A stretch of 64,000 bases of DNA, from assembly GCF_003385495.1 (NCBI RefSeq), contig NZ_QNUH01000017.1, positions 1 to 64,000 on the forward strand, read 5' to 3'. Source of the DNA: Chryseobacterium elymi. GTDB taxonomy: Bacteria > Bacteroidota > Bacteroidia > Flavobacteriales > Weeksellaceae. The position numbers and the translations under genes were made by a program. The notes beneath the pieces are model-generated. The model saw only the letters and a list, made by a program, of their open reading frames with translations, was not told the DNA's origin and ran no database searches. Shown one piece after another: positions 9,429-18,796 of the stretch (the first letter of the stretch is position 1; each line of letters begins with the position of its first letter).

Positions 9429-10367
9429 TTAGTAATTCCACATATCGTTTTCCATACTCAGGATTTGCGCTTTGATTCTTTCGCTTTCTTCCAACTGATC
9501 TTCAGCATCTTTAGGGATATAGTCCTTGATGGTACCGTCACCTAAACCGCTTGATGATTTGTAAATAACTGAAGAGAATCTTCTTGCATTAATGATATCA
9601 TCGAAAGAAAGGTCAGCAGAAGAGTTCTTTCTGTTGTAAACATAATTGTTTGCCAGAATATCTCTTGCATTCGGATAGTAGATCCAGAATAAATCGATCA
9701 GCTCGTCATTACTGGCAATCGGCTTACCATCTGGTCCAATAACTCCCTGTACAGCAGGATCTGGTCCCATTGCTGCAATTCCCAGAGGTCTGTATTTCAT
9801 CTGTCCGTCTCTCTTATCGATAAACCACATACCCATGATTTTAAGAACTTTTACTTTTTCAGTAGTCGTCTTGAAAACGTCGGTATATTCCTTCTTCTCC
9901 TGTTCAGTTAGCTGTCTTCCGGAGTTAAGGATATCAATAGCAGCATCGTTGATTACTACTTTTTCCAATCTCTTCTGAATACCTTCCGGTGAAAGCTTCA
10001 CGGTAAAGTTTTCGTCATCATAGACCTGCTCAATCTTCCCTGTCAATGCACCATCTAATAGTAACTGGTACAAAGATCTGGTAGGTGTAGAAAGAAGCCC
10101 ATCAGGATTGTCATAGTAGAATGGCTGGTTGATCTTATCATTCATATCAATGATTTCCCATACAAACATACTCTTAAGGATATCTTTATCTTCTACAAAA
10201 CCATATTCAAGAGGCTTTACTGTGTTATCAATAATAGTATCACCAACTTTTTGTTTGTTTTCCTCTCTCATCTGTCTGAACTCTTCCGGAGAAGAAGCAT
10301 TCAGAATAGTTTGGGATAAAGCAAATCCCGAAACTAATACTAAAAGGCTGCTAATATATTTTTTCAT
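9429..10367 (-). CDS. gldN: T9SS ring component GldN/PorN
   Basis: Periplasmic part of the type IX secretion system that binds the lipoprotein GldK to form large rings under the outer membrane. 312 residues with a Sec signal (MKKYISSLLVLVSGFALSQ). The family features are the YGFVEDKDILKSMFVWEIIDM region and LFWIYYPNARDILANNYVYN near the C-terminal third. It is the last gene of gldKLMN; the gap to gldM is 20 bases. Identification rests on order and sequence together. Confidence 0.95.
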   Translation of the reverse strand: MKKYISSLLVLVSGFALSQTILNASSPEEFRQMREENKQKVGDTIIDNTVKPLEYGFVEDKDILKSMFVWEIIDMNDKINQPFYYDNPDGLLSTPTRSLYQLLLDGALTGKIEQVYDDENFTVKLSPEGIQKRLEKVVINDAAIDILNSGRQLTEQEKKEYTDVFKTTTEKVKVLKIMGMWFIDKRDGQMKYRPLGIAAMGPDPAVQGVIGPDGKPIASNDELIDLFWIYYPNARDILANNYVYNRKNSSADLSFDDIINARRFSSVIYKSSSGLGDGTIKDYIPKDAEDQLEESERIKAQILSMENDMWNY

Positions 10368-10387
10368 AATAAATTACAATTTTAGTC

Positions 10388-11980
10388 CTATTGAACATTA
10401 ATAATTATAGGAGTAATGTTTTTAATCTGCTGTCCTTCTAATCCTTGTGCTGTAGCTTTAATTTCGAAAATTGAAACTACATCTCCAGATCTAAGATTTT
10501 TAACTAATCCTGCGGCATCACTTAATGAATTTCCATGGATCAGTAATGCTGCTCTTCCAGGAACTCTAACCATGAACTGGGTAACATTGAATGAAACCGG
10601 GAAGTCGAAGTCTGGAATCGCTGCCTGTACAGACTGGTTAGGAATAGAAGTTGCCGGCATCGACAATACATTCTGTCCTCTCATCTGACCTTGTGGTGGC
10701 GGCACATTTTTAATTCTATATTCAAATACCTGAGATACGGATTTTCCATAAGGATCAATTCCGGATAATGTCAATCTAACTACGTTACCTGTTGTAGGCT
10801 TCACGATCCATTTTCCTGGGCCTGTATTTCTTACAGATGCTCCCGGAGCAGATAATGAAAGTTTAGAATTATCAGCGCCTAAGATAGATCCTGAAACAGG
10901 ATTCTCAAGTCCTCTATACATTACGTTCATTTTATCAGCAGAAAGTAATAATCCTTTTTCAAGTTTTACTTCTCTTGGACCTGCGATTACATTATACGTG
11001 TGCGTCCATGGGAAACTCTGAGGTTTTCCTGAAGCATCCGTTAAGGTAATTGTTCCTCCTAATTTATGTTCTCCGATACCAGAACCTGATATTGAAGTAA
11101 TACCTTTACCATTTTCTACTCTGCCTACACCAGTAATACTGATTTTATTGCTTGTAGAATAGGTACCTAACATTACTTTTACTTCAGCCTGTTTTCCTGC
11201 CTGGATATCTACCGGACCTGAAACGATAGGCTCATAGCTTGAGAATTTGATACTTGCATCCACTTTCTCCTGAAGTAATAATGCCAATGCATCAGACTGT
11301 ACGTTTCTAGCATCATTCTGGATGATTTCCAAGTTAGAAATTGCACCAATCAACGGCTGATGATAGAATTTATTCTGGAACCATGTTTTCTCGTTTGGCG
11401 ATTTTCCTTTAGGATATTCAGCAATGATAGATGCATTAGCTCTGTTAACTAAATTCTGTAATTGAGGATTTTTCCCAAAGGTAACATTAATATAGTTTCT
11501 TACTGCATCAATCTTACTTTTTAGTTCATTTGCTTCTTTTGAAGGAGTATTTTCATCACCTTCCTTAAAGAAGTATTCTGTAGCACCTTCATTATTATTA
11601 AGCGCTGAAAAATTCTCACTAACATCAATGACTTTTCCAGTTACTGGATCTTTTTCCATAAATTCAGCCTGTTTTTTCAATTTATCTTTGATAGCTTCTG
11701 AATGAGAAACTAAATCATTGATTTTTTGTTTCAATATTTTATATTGTTCCCAAGGCTGAGAATAAGTATCGGGTACTTGTTGAGCTTTAGCTTCTAAAGT
11801 TTTTTCAAAAATACCCTCATTTTTCATTTCAGTTAAAAGACGGGTATCTCTTAATGATAATGTAGAGTCATAGTATGATCTGATGATTTCTGCATCAATA
11901 TTTAGGGCCATCATCGCGATGAACACCAAATACATCAGGTTGATCATCTTCTGACGAGGGGTCTGTTTTCCTTGTGCCAT
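10388..11980 (-). CDS. gldM: T9SS motor component GldM/PorM
   Basis: Trans-envelope partner of GldL: a single inner-membrane helix near the N-terminus (LMYLVFIAMMALNIDAEII) and a long periplasmic region of helical and Ig-like domains that reaches GldK/N. 530 residues, normal for the family. The N-terminus MAQGKQTPRQKMINLMYL is a well-known GldM signature. With GldL it forms the proton-driven motor that powers secretion and, in gliding species, surface adhesin movement. It lies 53 bases after gldL. Confidence 0.97.
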   Translation of the reverse strand: MAQGKQTPRQKMINLMYLVFIAMMALNIDAEIIRSYYDSTLSLRDTRLLTEMKNEGIFEKTLEAKAQQVPDTYSQPWEQYKILKQKINDLVSHSEAIKDKLKKQAEFMEKDPVTGKVIDVSENFSALNNNEGATEYFFKEGDENTPSKEANELKSKIDAVRNYINVTFGKNPQLQNLVNRANASIIAEYPKGKSPNEKTWFQNKFYHQPLIGAISNLEIIQNDARNVQSDALALLLQEKVDASIKFSSYEPIVSGPVDIQAGKQAEVKVMLGTYSTSNKISITGVGRVENGKGITSISGSGIGEHKLGGTITLTDASGKPQSFPWTHTYNVIAGPREVKLEKGLLLSADKMNVMYRGLENPVSGSILGADNSKLSLSAPGASVRNTGPGKWIVKPTTGNVVRLTLSGIDPYGKSVSQVFEYRIKNVPPPQGQMRGQNVLSMPATSIPNQSVQAAIPDFDFPVSFNVTQFMVRVPGRAALLIHGNSLSDAAGLVKNLRSGDVVSIFEIKATAQGLEGQQIKNITPIIINVQ

Positions 11981-12033
11981 TCTCTTTTCTTTTAGTTTTT
12001 GATTAAGTAGTTAAATATAGAAATGGTTAGGAA

Positions 12034-12726
12034 TTAAGACTTCATAGCAGTAAGCATACCGCCATAAACTCTGTTTAAGCTGTTAAGATTAGTTGTTAAA
12101 CCTTGTAACTCTTGATTGAATTTTTCAGACTGCTCAGCAGATTTCTGCATATCTGCTACATATTTGTTAGCAAATTCAGATTGTTTTTTACCGTGTTCGA
12201 GCTGCATTGCATATAAAGCATTCATACTTTCCATATGCTGAGCTGCTTTGTTAAGCTGATCGTTATATTTATGGGTAGAAGCAGATACGTCAACAGTCTG
12301 GTTGATCTGATCAACAGAACTGGAAAACTTATCGATACCTGTTCTAAGTCTATCAAACAACTGAACGTCCAGTTTTGCTTCCTGAAGCATTTTGTCTAAT
12401 TTATTTGAAAGAGAATTTTCTAATTCAGCAAACTGCTGTGCATTGTTTTTGGATGACACATTAGAATGCAAAGGGTTTGGGTTAGCATGCTTATCCAATA
12501 GTTCAGGATATACATTTTCCCATGCATAAGACTCTTCTGATTTCGGAGGATCAAACGCGAAAATAATGAAGATAATAGCCTCTGTAATAAGCCCTACTGT
12601 AAGAGCTATATTACCATTAATTGGTCCCAAGGTAATGTGAGTAATTTTAAGCCAAGCTCCAAGAATTACAATTGCAGCACCGAATGAATAAAAGAAATTC
12701 ATCCAAGCATCTTTAGTCTTAAACAT
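12034..12726 (-). CDS. gldL: T9SS motor component GldL/PorL
   Basis: Inner-membrane motor protein with two N-terminal helices (FFYSFGAAIVILGAWLKI and NIALTVGLITEAIIFIIFAF). Glu in the second helix (TEAIIF) matches the conserved membrane Glu proposed for proton coupling. It is followed by a cytoplasmic coiled-coil tail with many Gln/Asn residues. 230 residues. Located between gldK and gldM as in other Flavobacteriia. Confidence 0.96.
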   Translation of the reverse strand: MFKTKDAWMNFFYSFGAAIVILGAWLKITHITLGPINGNIALTVGLITEAIIFIIFAFDPPKSEESYAWENVYPELLDKHANPNPLHSNVSSKNNAQQFAELENSLSNKLDKMLQEAKLDVQLFDRLRTGIDKFSSSVDQINQTVDVSASTHKYNDQLNKAAQHMESMNALYAMQLEHGKKQSEFANKYVADMQKSAEQSEKFNQELQGLTTNLNSLNRVYGGMLTAMKS

Positions 12727-12783
12727 ATTAAGTTAGTTTTTTTAATGTTAAATAAAATTGTTATTGAAAAATTGTCTGGTTAA

Positions 12784-14205
12784 TTATCTGTTAACTCTTC
12801 TTGGCTTAACAGCTGCTTCAGGAATATCCTGTACAGTTCTGAATCCGATATAGCTTCTTGCAGAATCTTTTCTTTCCCAATCTCTAGCACCTGTCATAAG
12901 GGCATATCCTATATCTTTCCAAGATCCACCTCTTACAGACTTCTTCGTATCTATTTTATTTTTCGTAGAAGGATTTAATGTAGAAGAGAACCCATAAGAA
13001 GAGTTGTTATACGCAGATTCCGTCCATTCAGAAACGTTTCCAGCCATATCAAATAAACCAAATCCATTTTTCTTAAATTTCTTTACTGGAGCTGTATATG
13101 TATAAGTACCTTTTTTATCATCTTCCATATAGTTACCTCTCTTAGGCTTGAAGTTAGCAAGGTAGCAACCTCTGTCATCCATTAAATATGGACCTCCCCA
13201 AGGGTAAGTAGCATTTTGCATTCCGCCTCTGGCAGCATACTCCCACTCGATTTCTGTAGGAAGACGGAATTTCATTGGTCTTTGTTTTTTTCTTTTTAAG
13301 CTTTCGTTATAATCTGTTTTCAGTTTAGATCTGAAGTTACAGTAAGCTCTTGCCTGGTCCCAGGTTACCCCAACTACAGGATAATTCTTATAGGCTTTGT
13401 GCCAGAAATATTGTTCGAACAATGGTTCGTTGTAAGCGAAGTGGAAATCTTTTACCCAAACTGTAGTGTCAGGATAGATCGCAATGCTGGAACTTTTAAG
13501 GAAGTTCGCTCCTCTTTCGTTCTCTGCAAGTGCGGCATCCATATCTTCCCACTGATAATTGTATTTTAGTTTACTAACGTCTAAAATTCTTTCGTTTCCG
13601 ATTCTGGAAGAAGCAGGCAGATACATAGATTCCAGAACTTCCGCGTATTCTACATCAGGATACTTTCCAGTGCTCCAATGTAAAGGGATTTTCCAGTCTA
13701 GTCTTTTAGTAGCATCATAACCTCCGTCTTCTCTTCCTCCCTGACTTTCTAAATATTCTTGATAAGGTGTTAAATTTTCTTCTTTTTTAGCAAGATATGC
13801 ATAGTCACCGATGCTTGCCCCTCTACGTCCGCCTTCTTCGCCACCTTCCCCAGCAGCTTCAGCTAGTAGAGTTCTCGCAATGGAATCTCTTACATAATTG
13901 ATAAATACTCTGTACTCTGCATTGGTAGTTTCCGCCTCATCCATGAAGAAAGAGGAAACAGTAACAGTTTTCAATGAAGCCTTTTCAGGAGTATTTGTTG
14001 GGTCCTGGTCTGCAAGACCAGCAACAAATGAACCTGCAGGAATACCAACCATTCCAAATGGTCTTTCCGCAACAAATGATCTCGTTTTTTCTCTTGGTAT
14101 CAATTCTCCTTTTGTTCCAGGCTTCCCTACAGAAGAACTGCCACCACCTGAACAAGATACTGATGCTACCGACGCAGACAATAATAAAAGAAATATCCTT
14201 TTCAT
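12784..14205 (-). CDS. gldK: T9SS outer-membrane lipoprotein GldK/PorK
   Basis: Lipoprotein with a formylglycine-generating-enzyme-like (FGE-sulfatase) fold that forms the T9SS ring with GldN. 473 residues, lipobox VSVSC-like with Cys18 (ASVSCSGGG). FGE-fold marks: GMVGIPAGSFVAG near residue 55, RLPTEIEWEYAARGG, FGLFDMAGNVSEWTESAY and the closing RGGSWKD plus IGFRTV. In this subgroup the fold is structural. An acidic/Gly-rich insert (AAEAGGEGGEEGGRRG-like) lies around residues 115-130. First of the four gld genes. Confidence 0.96.
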   Translation of the reverse strand: MKRIFLLLLSASVASVSCSGGGSSSVGKPGTKGELIPREKTRSFVAERPFGMVGIPAGSFVAGLADQDPTNTPEKASLKTVTVSSFFMDEAETTNAEYRVFINYVRDSIARTLLAEAAGEGGEEGGRRGASIGDYAYLAKKEENLTPYQEYLESQGGREDGGYDATKRLDWKIPLHWSTGKYPDVEYAEVLESMYLPASSRIGNERILDVSKLKYNYQWEDMDAALAENERGANFLKSSSIAIYPDTTVWVKDFHFAYNEPLFEQYFWHKAYKNYPVVGVTWDQARAYCNFRSKLKTDYNESLKRKKQRPMKFRLPTEIEWEYAARGGMQNATYPWGGPYLMDDRGCYLANFKPKRGNYMEDDKKGTYTYTAPVKKFKKNGFGLFDMAGNVSEWTESAYNNSSYGFSSTLNPSTKNKIDTKKSVRGGSWKDIGYALMTGARDWERKDSARSYIGFRTVQDIPEAAVKPRRVNR

Positions 14206-14313
14206 GTTAATTTTTATAATTAAGCCGTAAATATATAATTTTTTTAAGAAACTTTTAAGATTTTTTTTGAAATAACGGAGGAAATCTAAATTTATTTTAT
14301 TTACAACTGTTTT

Positions 14314-16167
14314 TTATTCCACGGTTACAGATTTTGCCAGGTTTCTCGGCTGATCTACATTGGCTCCTCGGTATACAGCAATGTAGTAAGCTAATAACTG
14401 TAAAGGCACTGATGCTACGATTGGCGAGAAACATTCTGAAGTCTCTGGGATTTCAATAACATAATCTGCCATTGCGCTTACCTGCTTATCTCCTTTATTA
14501 ACTACAGCAATTACCTTTCCTTTTCTGGCCTTAATTTCCTGAACATTACTCACAATCTTATCGTAATGTCCTTTTTTAGGAGCAATAATAACGATTGGCA
14601 TATTCTCATCAATAAGGGCGATAGGTCCATGCTTCATTTCTGCTGCCGGATATCCTTCTGCATGTATATAAGAGATTTCTTTCAGTTTTAAAGCGCCTTC
14701 CAATGCCGCAGGATAATTGTATCCTCTTCCCAGATAAAGGAAGTTTGTAGTGTTTATAAAATCTTTTGCAATATTCTGGGTCAACTCGTGGGTCGTAGTT
14801 AATACTTCTTCGATCTTTTTAGGGATGGCATCCAATTCAGCGATTAAGCTCATGAATTCAGCATTTCCTAAATTACCGTTATGTTTTCCTAGTTTCAATG
14901 CAATTAAGCTAAGAATGGTAAGCTGTGCAGTGAATGCTTTTGTAGAAGCCACACCAATTTCCGGCCCTGCATGGGTATATGAACCTGCATCTGTAATCCT
15001 TGCAATAGATGAATCCACTACGTTACATATACCATATATAAATGCTCCCTTTTCTTTTGCCAGCTTCAATGCAGCCATTGTATCTGCTGTTTCTCCTGAT
15101 TGGGAGATCGCAATAACAACATCTTTATCCGTAATAATCGGGTTTCTGTATCTGAATTCCGATGCATATTCTACCTCTACAGGAATTCTTGCATATTCTT
15201 CAATAAGATATTCCCCGATAAGACCTGCATGCCATGAAGTACCACAGGCGATAATAATAATCCTGTTTGCATTTTTGAATCGCTCCAAATGATCCCAGAT
15301 ACCTGCCATTTTTATAATCCCTTCATCTACAAGAAGTCTCCCTCTCATCGTATCATGAATAGATTTAGGCTGTTCAAAAATCTCTTTAAGCATAAAATGC
15401 TCGTAACCTCCTTTTTCAATTTGTTCTAAGCTCAATTTAAGCTCCTGAACTTCAGGTTCGATTCTTGAATTATCATTAATAGTTCTGATGTCTACCCCAT
15501 TTTCTAAAGAGATGGTAGCCATGTGTCCTTCTTCAAGATAGATTGCTTCTTTGGTAAATTCTACAAAAGGTGATGCATCAGAAGCAATAAAGTATTCTTT
15601 ATCTCCCAGTCCGATTGCCAATGGAGAACCTAGTCTTGCAACTACCAGTACCCCCGGATAATCTTCATGAAGCACAGTAATAGCGTACGCTCCGTATACT
15701 TCATTCAAAGCATATCTTACCGCTGTCGGGAAATCTGTTTCAGGTTTCAGATCCATGAAATATTGGATAAGATTGACCAATACTTCCGTATCTGTTTCGG
15801 ATTTGAAAGTAAATCCTTTTTCACTAAGCATTGTTTTGATGGTATCATAGTTTTCTATAATACCGTTATGAACAAGAGCGATTTTTCCGTTGTTTGATAA
15901 ATGAGGGTGTGAGTTTCTATCACTTGGGACTCCATGAGTAGCCCATCTGGTATGTCCCATCCCAATTTTAGCTGTCCCCTTTAACTGTGCTGAAATATTA
16001 ACCAAGTCATCTACCTTACCTTTTGTTTTTTCTACTTCAAATTTGTTGTTTGAACCTTCCAATACAATTCCCGCACTGTCATATCCTCTATATTCCAATC
16101 TTCTAAGACCGTTGATTACAATATCATACGCATCTTGAAACCCTGTATATCCTACAATTCCGCACAT
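14314..16167 (-). CDS. glmS: Glutamine--fructose-6-phosphate aminotransferase (isomerizing)
   Basis: Makes glucosamine-6-phosphate from fructose-6-phosphate and glutamine, the entry to peptidoglycan and LPS amino sugars. 617 residues. An N-terminal class II glutaminase domain has the catalytic Cys after the initiator Met (MCGIVGYTG), and two SIS sugar-isomerase domains carry SQSGETADT and STKAFTAQ. The C-terminus LAKSVTVE is the classic GlmS end. It sits between the DUF4270 gene (42-base gap) and gldK. No glmS ribozyme is seen, as expected outside Firmicutes. Confidence 0.98.
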   Translation of the reverse strand: MCGIVGYTGFQDAYDIVINGLRRLEYRGYDSAGIVLEGSNNKFEVEKTKGKVDDLVNISAQLKGTAKIGMGHTRWATHGVPSDRNSHPHLSNNGKIALVHNGIIENYDTIKTMLSEKGFTFKSETDTEVLVNLIQYFMDLKPETDFPTAVRYALNEVYGAYAITVLHEDYPGVLVVARLGSPLAIGLGDKEYFIASDASPFVEFTKEAIYLEEGHMATISLENGVDIRTINDNSRIEPEVQELKLSLEQIEKGGYEHFMLKEIFEQPKSIHDTMRGRLLVDEGIIKMAGIWDHLERFKNANRIIIIACGTSWHAGLIGEYLIEEYARIPVEVEYASEFRYRNPIITDKDVVIAISQSGETADTMAALKLAKEKGAFIYGICNVVDSSIARITDAGSYTHAGPEIGVASTKAFTAQLTILSLIALKLGKHNGNLGNAEFMSLIAELDAIPKKIEEVLTTTHELTQNIAKDFINTTNFLYLGRGYNYPAALEGALKLKEISYIHAEGYPAAEMKHGPIALIDENMPIVIIAPKKGHYDKIVSNVQEIKARKGKVIAVVNKGDKQVSAMADYVIEIPETSECFSPIVASVPLQLLAYYIAVYRGANVDQPRNLAKSVTVE

Positions 16168-16208
16168 ATTTTTATTTTGTCTAGTGTTTGTTTATTTTTT
16201 TATCTGTA

Positions 16209-17843
16209 CTATTTTTTAGTACCGTAAGTGATTTTTAACTGAATTCTTCTTTTAAGGTCATTTTCATCTGATCCTACAAAAACCCCTCTTTCTGTAGCAA
16301 ATGCTCTTTCTGTAAATCTGTATCCTAACCTGGTAGTACCACCAGACAGGATAAAACTCCCCATGTTAAGCAATAGTGGCTTATTTTCCTTAGTTGTTCC
16401 ATCAGCTGCTTTTTCAACAATATCTTTTACTGTTTTCGTCACTGTAAACTCATAATAAGAAGGATTTTTATCCAGATCATAAGACCGTATCCAGTTAAAG
16501 CCTACAGAGGTATCAGTAAGAAAATCTTTAGGCACCTCCAAGTTTGTCTTTTCATCCTTCGTTAAAGGAAGAAGGGTAAAATTATTGTCTATCCTCTTGT
16601 AGCTATTTTTCCAGGCTACCTCATCTGTATAAATTCTGATCTTTGCACTTACGATGGCTGCTTTATTCTTTTCGTATAGTGTTTTAAGATCTTCAATGGT
16701 TTTTTCCGGTATTTTCACACGTACTGAAGGTCCCCCCATCCCCTGAAGATAAAGTTTCTTGTCTCCGGTCGTTGGATTGATTGAATTTCTTGCATTCTCC
16801 CAAGCAGAACCTGTTCTGTCGTATTCATACTGGCCAATACGTGCATTTCCTACATTTCCTGCCAACGAGAATTTAAATGTAGATTGCGGTCTTGTAATAG
16901 TTCCGTTATCATTTTTCTCATTGGTATAATACATGATGATCTCCATATTATCAGGTGACATCTGTAAAAGATATCCGTCTGTATCGGTTACGGAAAGTCT
17001 TATTCCTTTAAAATATCTTGTAAAGTTGGCCGCATCCATTAGTTCCGGCTTACCATTCTTATCAAGAATCTTGGTCTGAAAAAAATCTTTGTTTAAACGG
17101 ATTCTAAGTCCTGGGTCCGAAGTAAACACCGTTGAATTATCTGATTTCTTGGTAATGGTTTTGGCAGATACTCTCCCTTCAAGAATACCGGAACCCAAAG
17201 ATTCGCCAGTGCTCACCGCTACATTGGAATATTTGAAGCCCTCTGTATTACCGTCTAAGAATGTAGTAATTTCATCTACATTGATATGTAGTAAAGTATG
17301 AGATCCCCCGGTACCCAGCTTCGTTTTACCATATTTAAAGGCAAAATCTGTAGGATATGTCTTTATCTCTGTAGAAACAGCTACATTTTCAGTTCCTATC
17401 AATATATTTTCTTCCTTAAGCGGGCGTGTCACTATAGAATCGGTTGCAGAAGAAACAAAAGGTTTCATTACAAATACAACAGAATCTACTTTTGGAGTTT
17501 TCCCAAAATCAAAATTGTCTGTACTCATTCTCAGCTGGGTAAGGAAGGATGCTTTCTGCATACCAAACTGCACTTCAGAAAAAGCTCCTAAAACAGCAAG
17601 AGACGAAGAGCTCCCCGTTCCGGTTACCTGGCTTATAAGTCTGCTTGCCTCGCTTCGGATGGAATCATTATTATTAACATTATAAGCTATAAGAGGATAT
17701 GAAGTTTCATTACCTTCCGCGGCTCCGTCAATAAATAGCTGCTCACCCAACGAATCCGCTTCCGGTTCGCAATTATAAAGAAGGGCACTCCCGAAAACCG
17801 CCATAAAAAGTATGGCAAAGGTCCTTTTAACAGTATGAATCAT
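16209..17843 (-). CDS. DUF4270 lipoprotein
   Basis: 544 residues, with a lipoprotein-type signal ending in LLYNC (Cys25). DUF4270 proteins are Bacteroidota-specific, mainly beta-rich and of unknown function. Typical pieces seen here are GEQLFIDGAAEG near the N-terminus, YPLIAYNVNNNDSIRSE, TSVGFNWIRSYDLDKNPSYYEF, and the C-terminal TTRLGYRFTERAF. It lies 11 bases after the half glycosyltransferase gene and 41 before glmS, so the three are very probably co-transcribed. The setting suggests an envelope or polysaccharide role, which is inference. Confidence 0.88.
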   Translation of the reverse strand: MIHTVKRTFAILFMAVFGSALLYNCEPEADSLGEQLFIDGAAEGNETSYPLIAYNVNNNDSIRSEASRLISQVTGTGSSSSLAVLGAFSEVQFGMQKASFLTQLRMSTDNFDFGKTPKVDSVVFVMKPFVSSATDSIVTRPLKEENILIGTENVAVSTEIKTYPTDFAFKYGKTKLGTGGSHTLLHINVDEITTFLDGNTEGFKYSNVAVSTGESLGSGILEGRVSAKTITKKSDNSTVFTSDPGLRIRLNKDFFQTKILDKNGKPELMDAANFTRYFKGIRLSVTDTDGYLLQMSPDNMEIIMYYTNEKNDNGTITRPQSTFKFSLAGNVGNARIGQYEYDRTGSAWENARNSINPTTGDKKLYLQGMGGPSVRVKIPEKTIEDLKTLYEKNKAAIVSAKIRIYTDEVAWKNSYKRIDNNFTLLPLTKDEKTNLEVPKDFLTDTSVGFNWIRSYDLDKNPSYYEFTVTKTVKDIVEKAADGTTKENKPLLLNMGSFILSGGTTRLGYRFTERAFATERGVFVGSDENDLKRRIQLKITYGTKK

Positions 17844-17854
17844 TAAAAATGTGT

Positions 17855-18625
17855 TTAATAAAGTTGGTTTATAGAATCTACGTCCACATATTCTGATTTC
17901 GGAGTTGCTGTTTCGTTGAAACCTTTATCAAGGTCTGCATCCAGAAACTCATCTCCTTTAACCACCATGTCAACGTAGTTCATACTTTCAATAACAAAGT
18001 TTTTGATTGTTGGATTATCTAACGCTTTTAATCCGGAAATATTATCGAATGTCAATTTTTCAGCAATGTTTTTGTCCAAGTCAGCGTCTTTCTCATTGTA
18101 TAAGGAAAGAACAATTTTGGCATCTTTAAAGTAAGTATCAGATTCGTAATAGGTTTTCAGATAAATTGGAACAAAGGAGGACATCCATCCGTTCAAATGG
18201 ATTACATCCGGAACCCAGTTTAGTTTTTTGATGGTTTCTATAACACCTCTTGCAAAAAAGATCGCTCTTTCATCGTTATCATCAAAAGGATTTCCTTCGT
18301 CATCTACGTAGTATTGCTTTCTTTTGAAGTATTCTTCATTATCAATAAAGTAAACCTGAAGTCTTTCCCCCGGAAGAGACGCTACTTTAATAATTAAAGG
18401 TTGGTCCAGGTCATTGATGATAATATTCATTCCCGAAAGACGGATCACCTCATGAAGTTGGAATTTTCTTTCACTTATTTGTCCAAATCTTGGCATAAAA
18501 ACTCTTACATCATTGCCTTCATTGTGCATCTTAAGTGCCATTTTGTTTACCAATGCAGCCATATTCGTATCTTCCTGATATGGATACATCTCTGTAGTAA
18601 TGTACAGTATTTTTTGATTCGGCAT
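17855..18625 (-). CDS. Stand-alone N-terminal half of a glycogen/starch synthase-like glycosyltransferase (GT5)
   Basis: 256 residues that align with the N-terminal Rossmann half of GlgA: KILYITTEMYPYQ at residues 5-17, NEGNDVRVFMPRFGQI, and WVPDVIHLNGWMSSFVP (the usual D-V-x-H-x-H/N-D/G-W region). The ADP-glucose-binding KxGGL motif after TEMYPY is replaced by EDTNMAAL, and the whole C-terminal nucleotide-binding half is missing; the stop is followed at once by the next gene. It probably lacks synthase activity and may be a binding or regulatory protein. First gene of the glmS/gld run. Confidence 0.8.
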   Translation of the reverse strand: MPNQKILYITTEMYPYQEDTNMAALVNKMALKMHNEGNDVRVFMPRFGQISERKFQLHEVIRLSGMNIIINDLDQPLIIKVASLPGERLQVYFIDNEEYFKRKQYYVDDEGNPFDDNDERAIFFARGVIETIKKLNWVPDVIHLNGWMSSFVPIYLKTYYESDTYFKDAKIVLSLYNEKDADLDKNIAEKLTFDNISGLKALDNPTIKNFVIESMNYVDMVVKGDEFLDADLDKGFNETATPKSEYVDVDSINQLY

Positions 18626-18664
18626 AAATTTCTATCTATATTTTTGTAAAAATGCTTTAATGTG

Positions 18665-18672
18665 CAAAATTA
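18665..18672 (-). promoter_or_regulatory. Promoter -7 box (TAATTTTG, then CACA)
   Basis: Exact TAnnTTTG on the minus strand, 40 bases upstream of the GT5-like gene, followed by CAC as at other promoters here. It is probably the start of the GT5-like/DUF4270/glmS transcript. No well-spaced TTG -33 box is seen. Confidence 0.55.
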
Positions 18673-18768
18673 CAAAAAAACATTCAACATTATTTTAATT
18701 AACATTTTTTTACGATAATTCCTATTTTCAAATTATTAAAAACTCATATAATTATATGATATTTTTAG

Positions 18769-18776
18769 TATTTTTG
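18769..18776 (+). promoter_or_regulatory. Promoter -7 box (TATTTTTG) for panC
   Basis: Exact TAnnTTTG ending 20 bases before the panC ATG. The surroundings are very AT-rich, so a chance match is possible. Confidence 0.45.
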
Positions 18777-18796
18777 AATTAGTATTAAAATAAACT

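Noticed and set aside
14750..15292. 180-codon ORF opposite glmS
   Set aside because: Antisense to the SIS domains of GlmS, which are fully conserved; no sign of its own start region.
14206..16208. glmS ribozyme or riboswitch near glmS
   Set aside because: The 5' gap to the DUF4270 gene is only 41 bases and shows no such structure; this class is mainly in Firmicutes.
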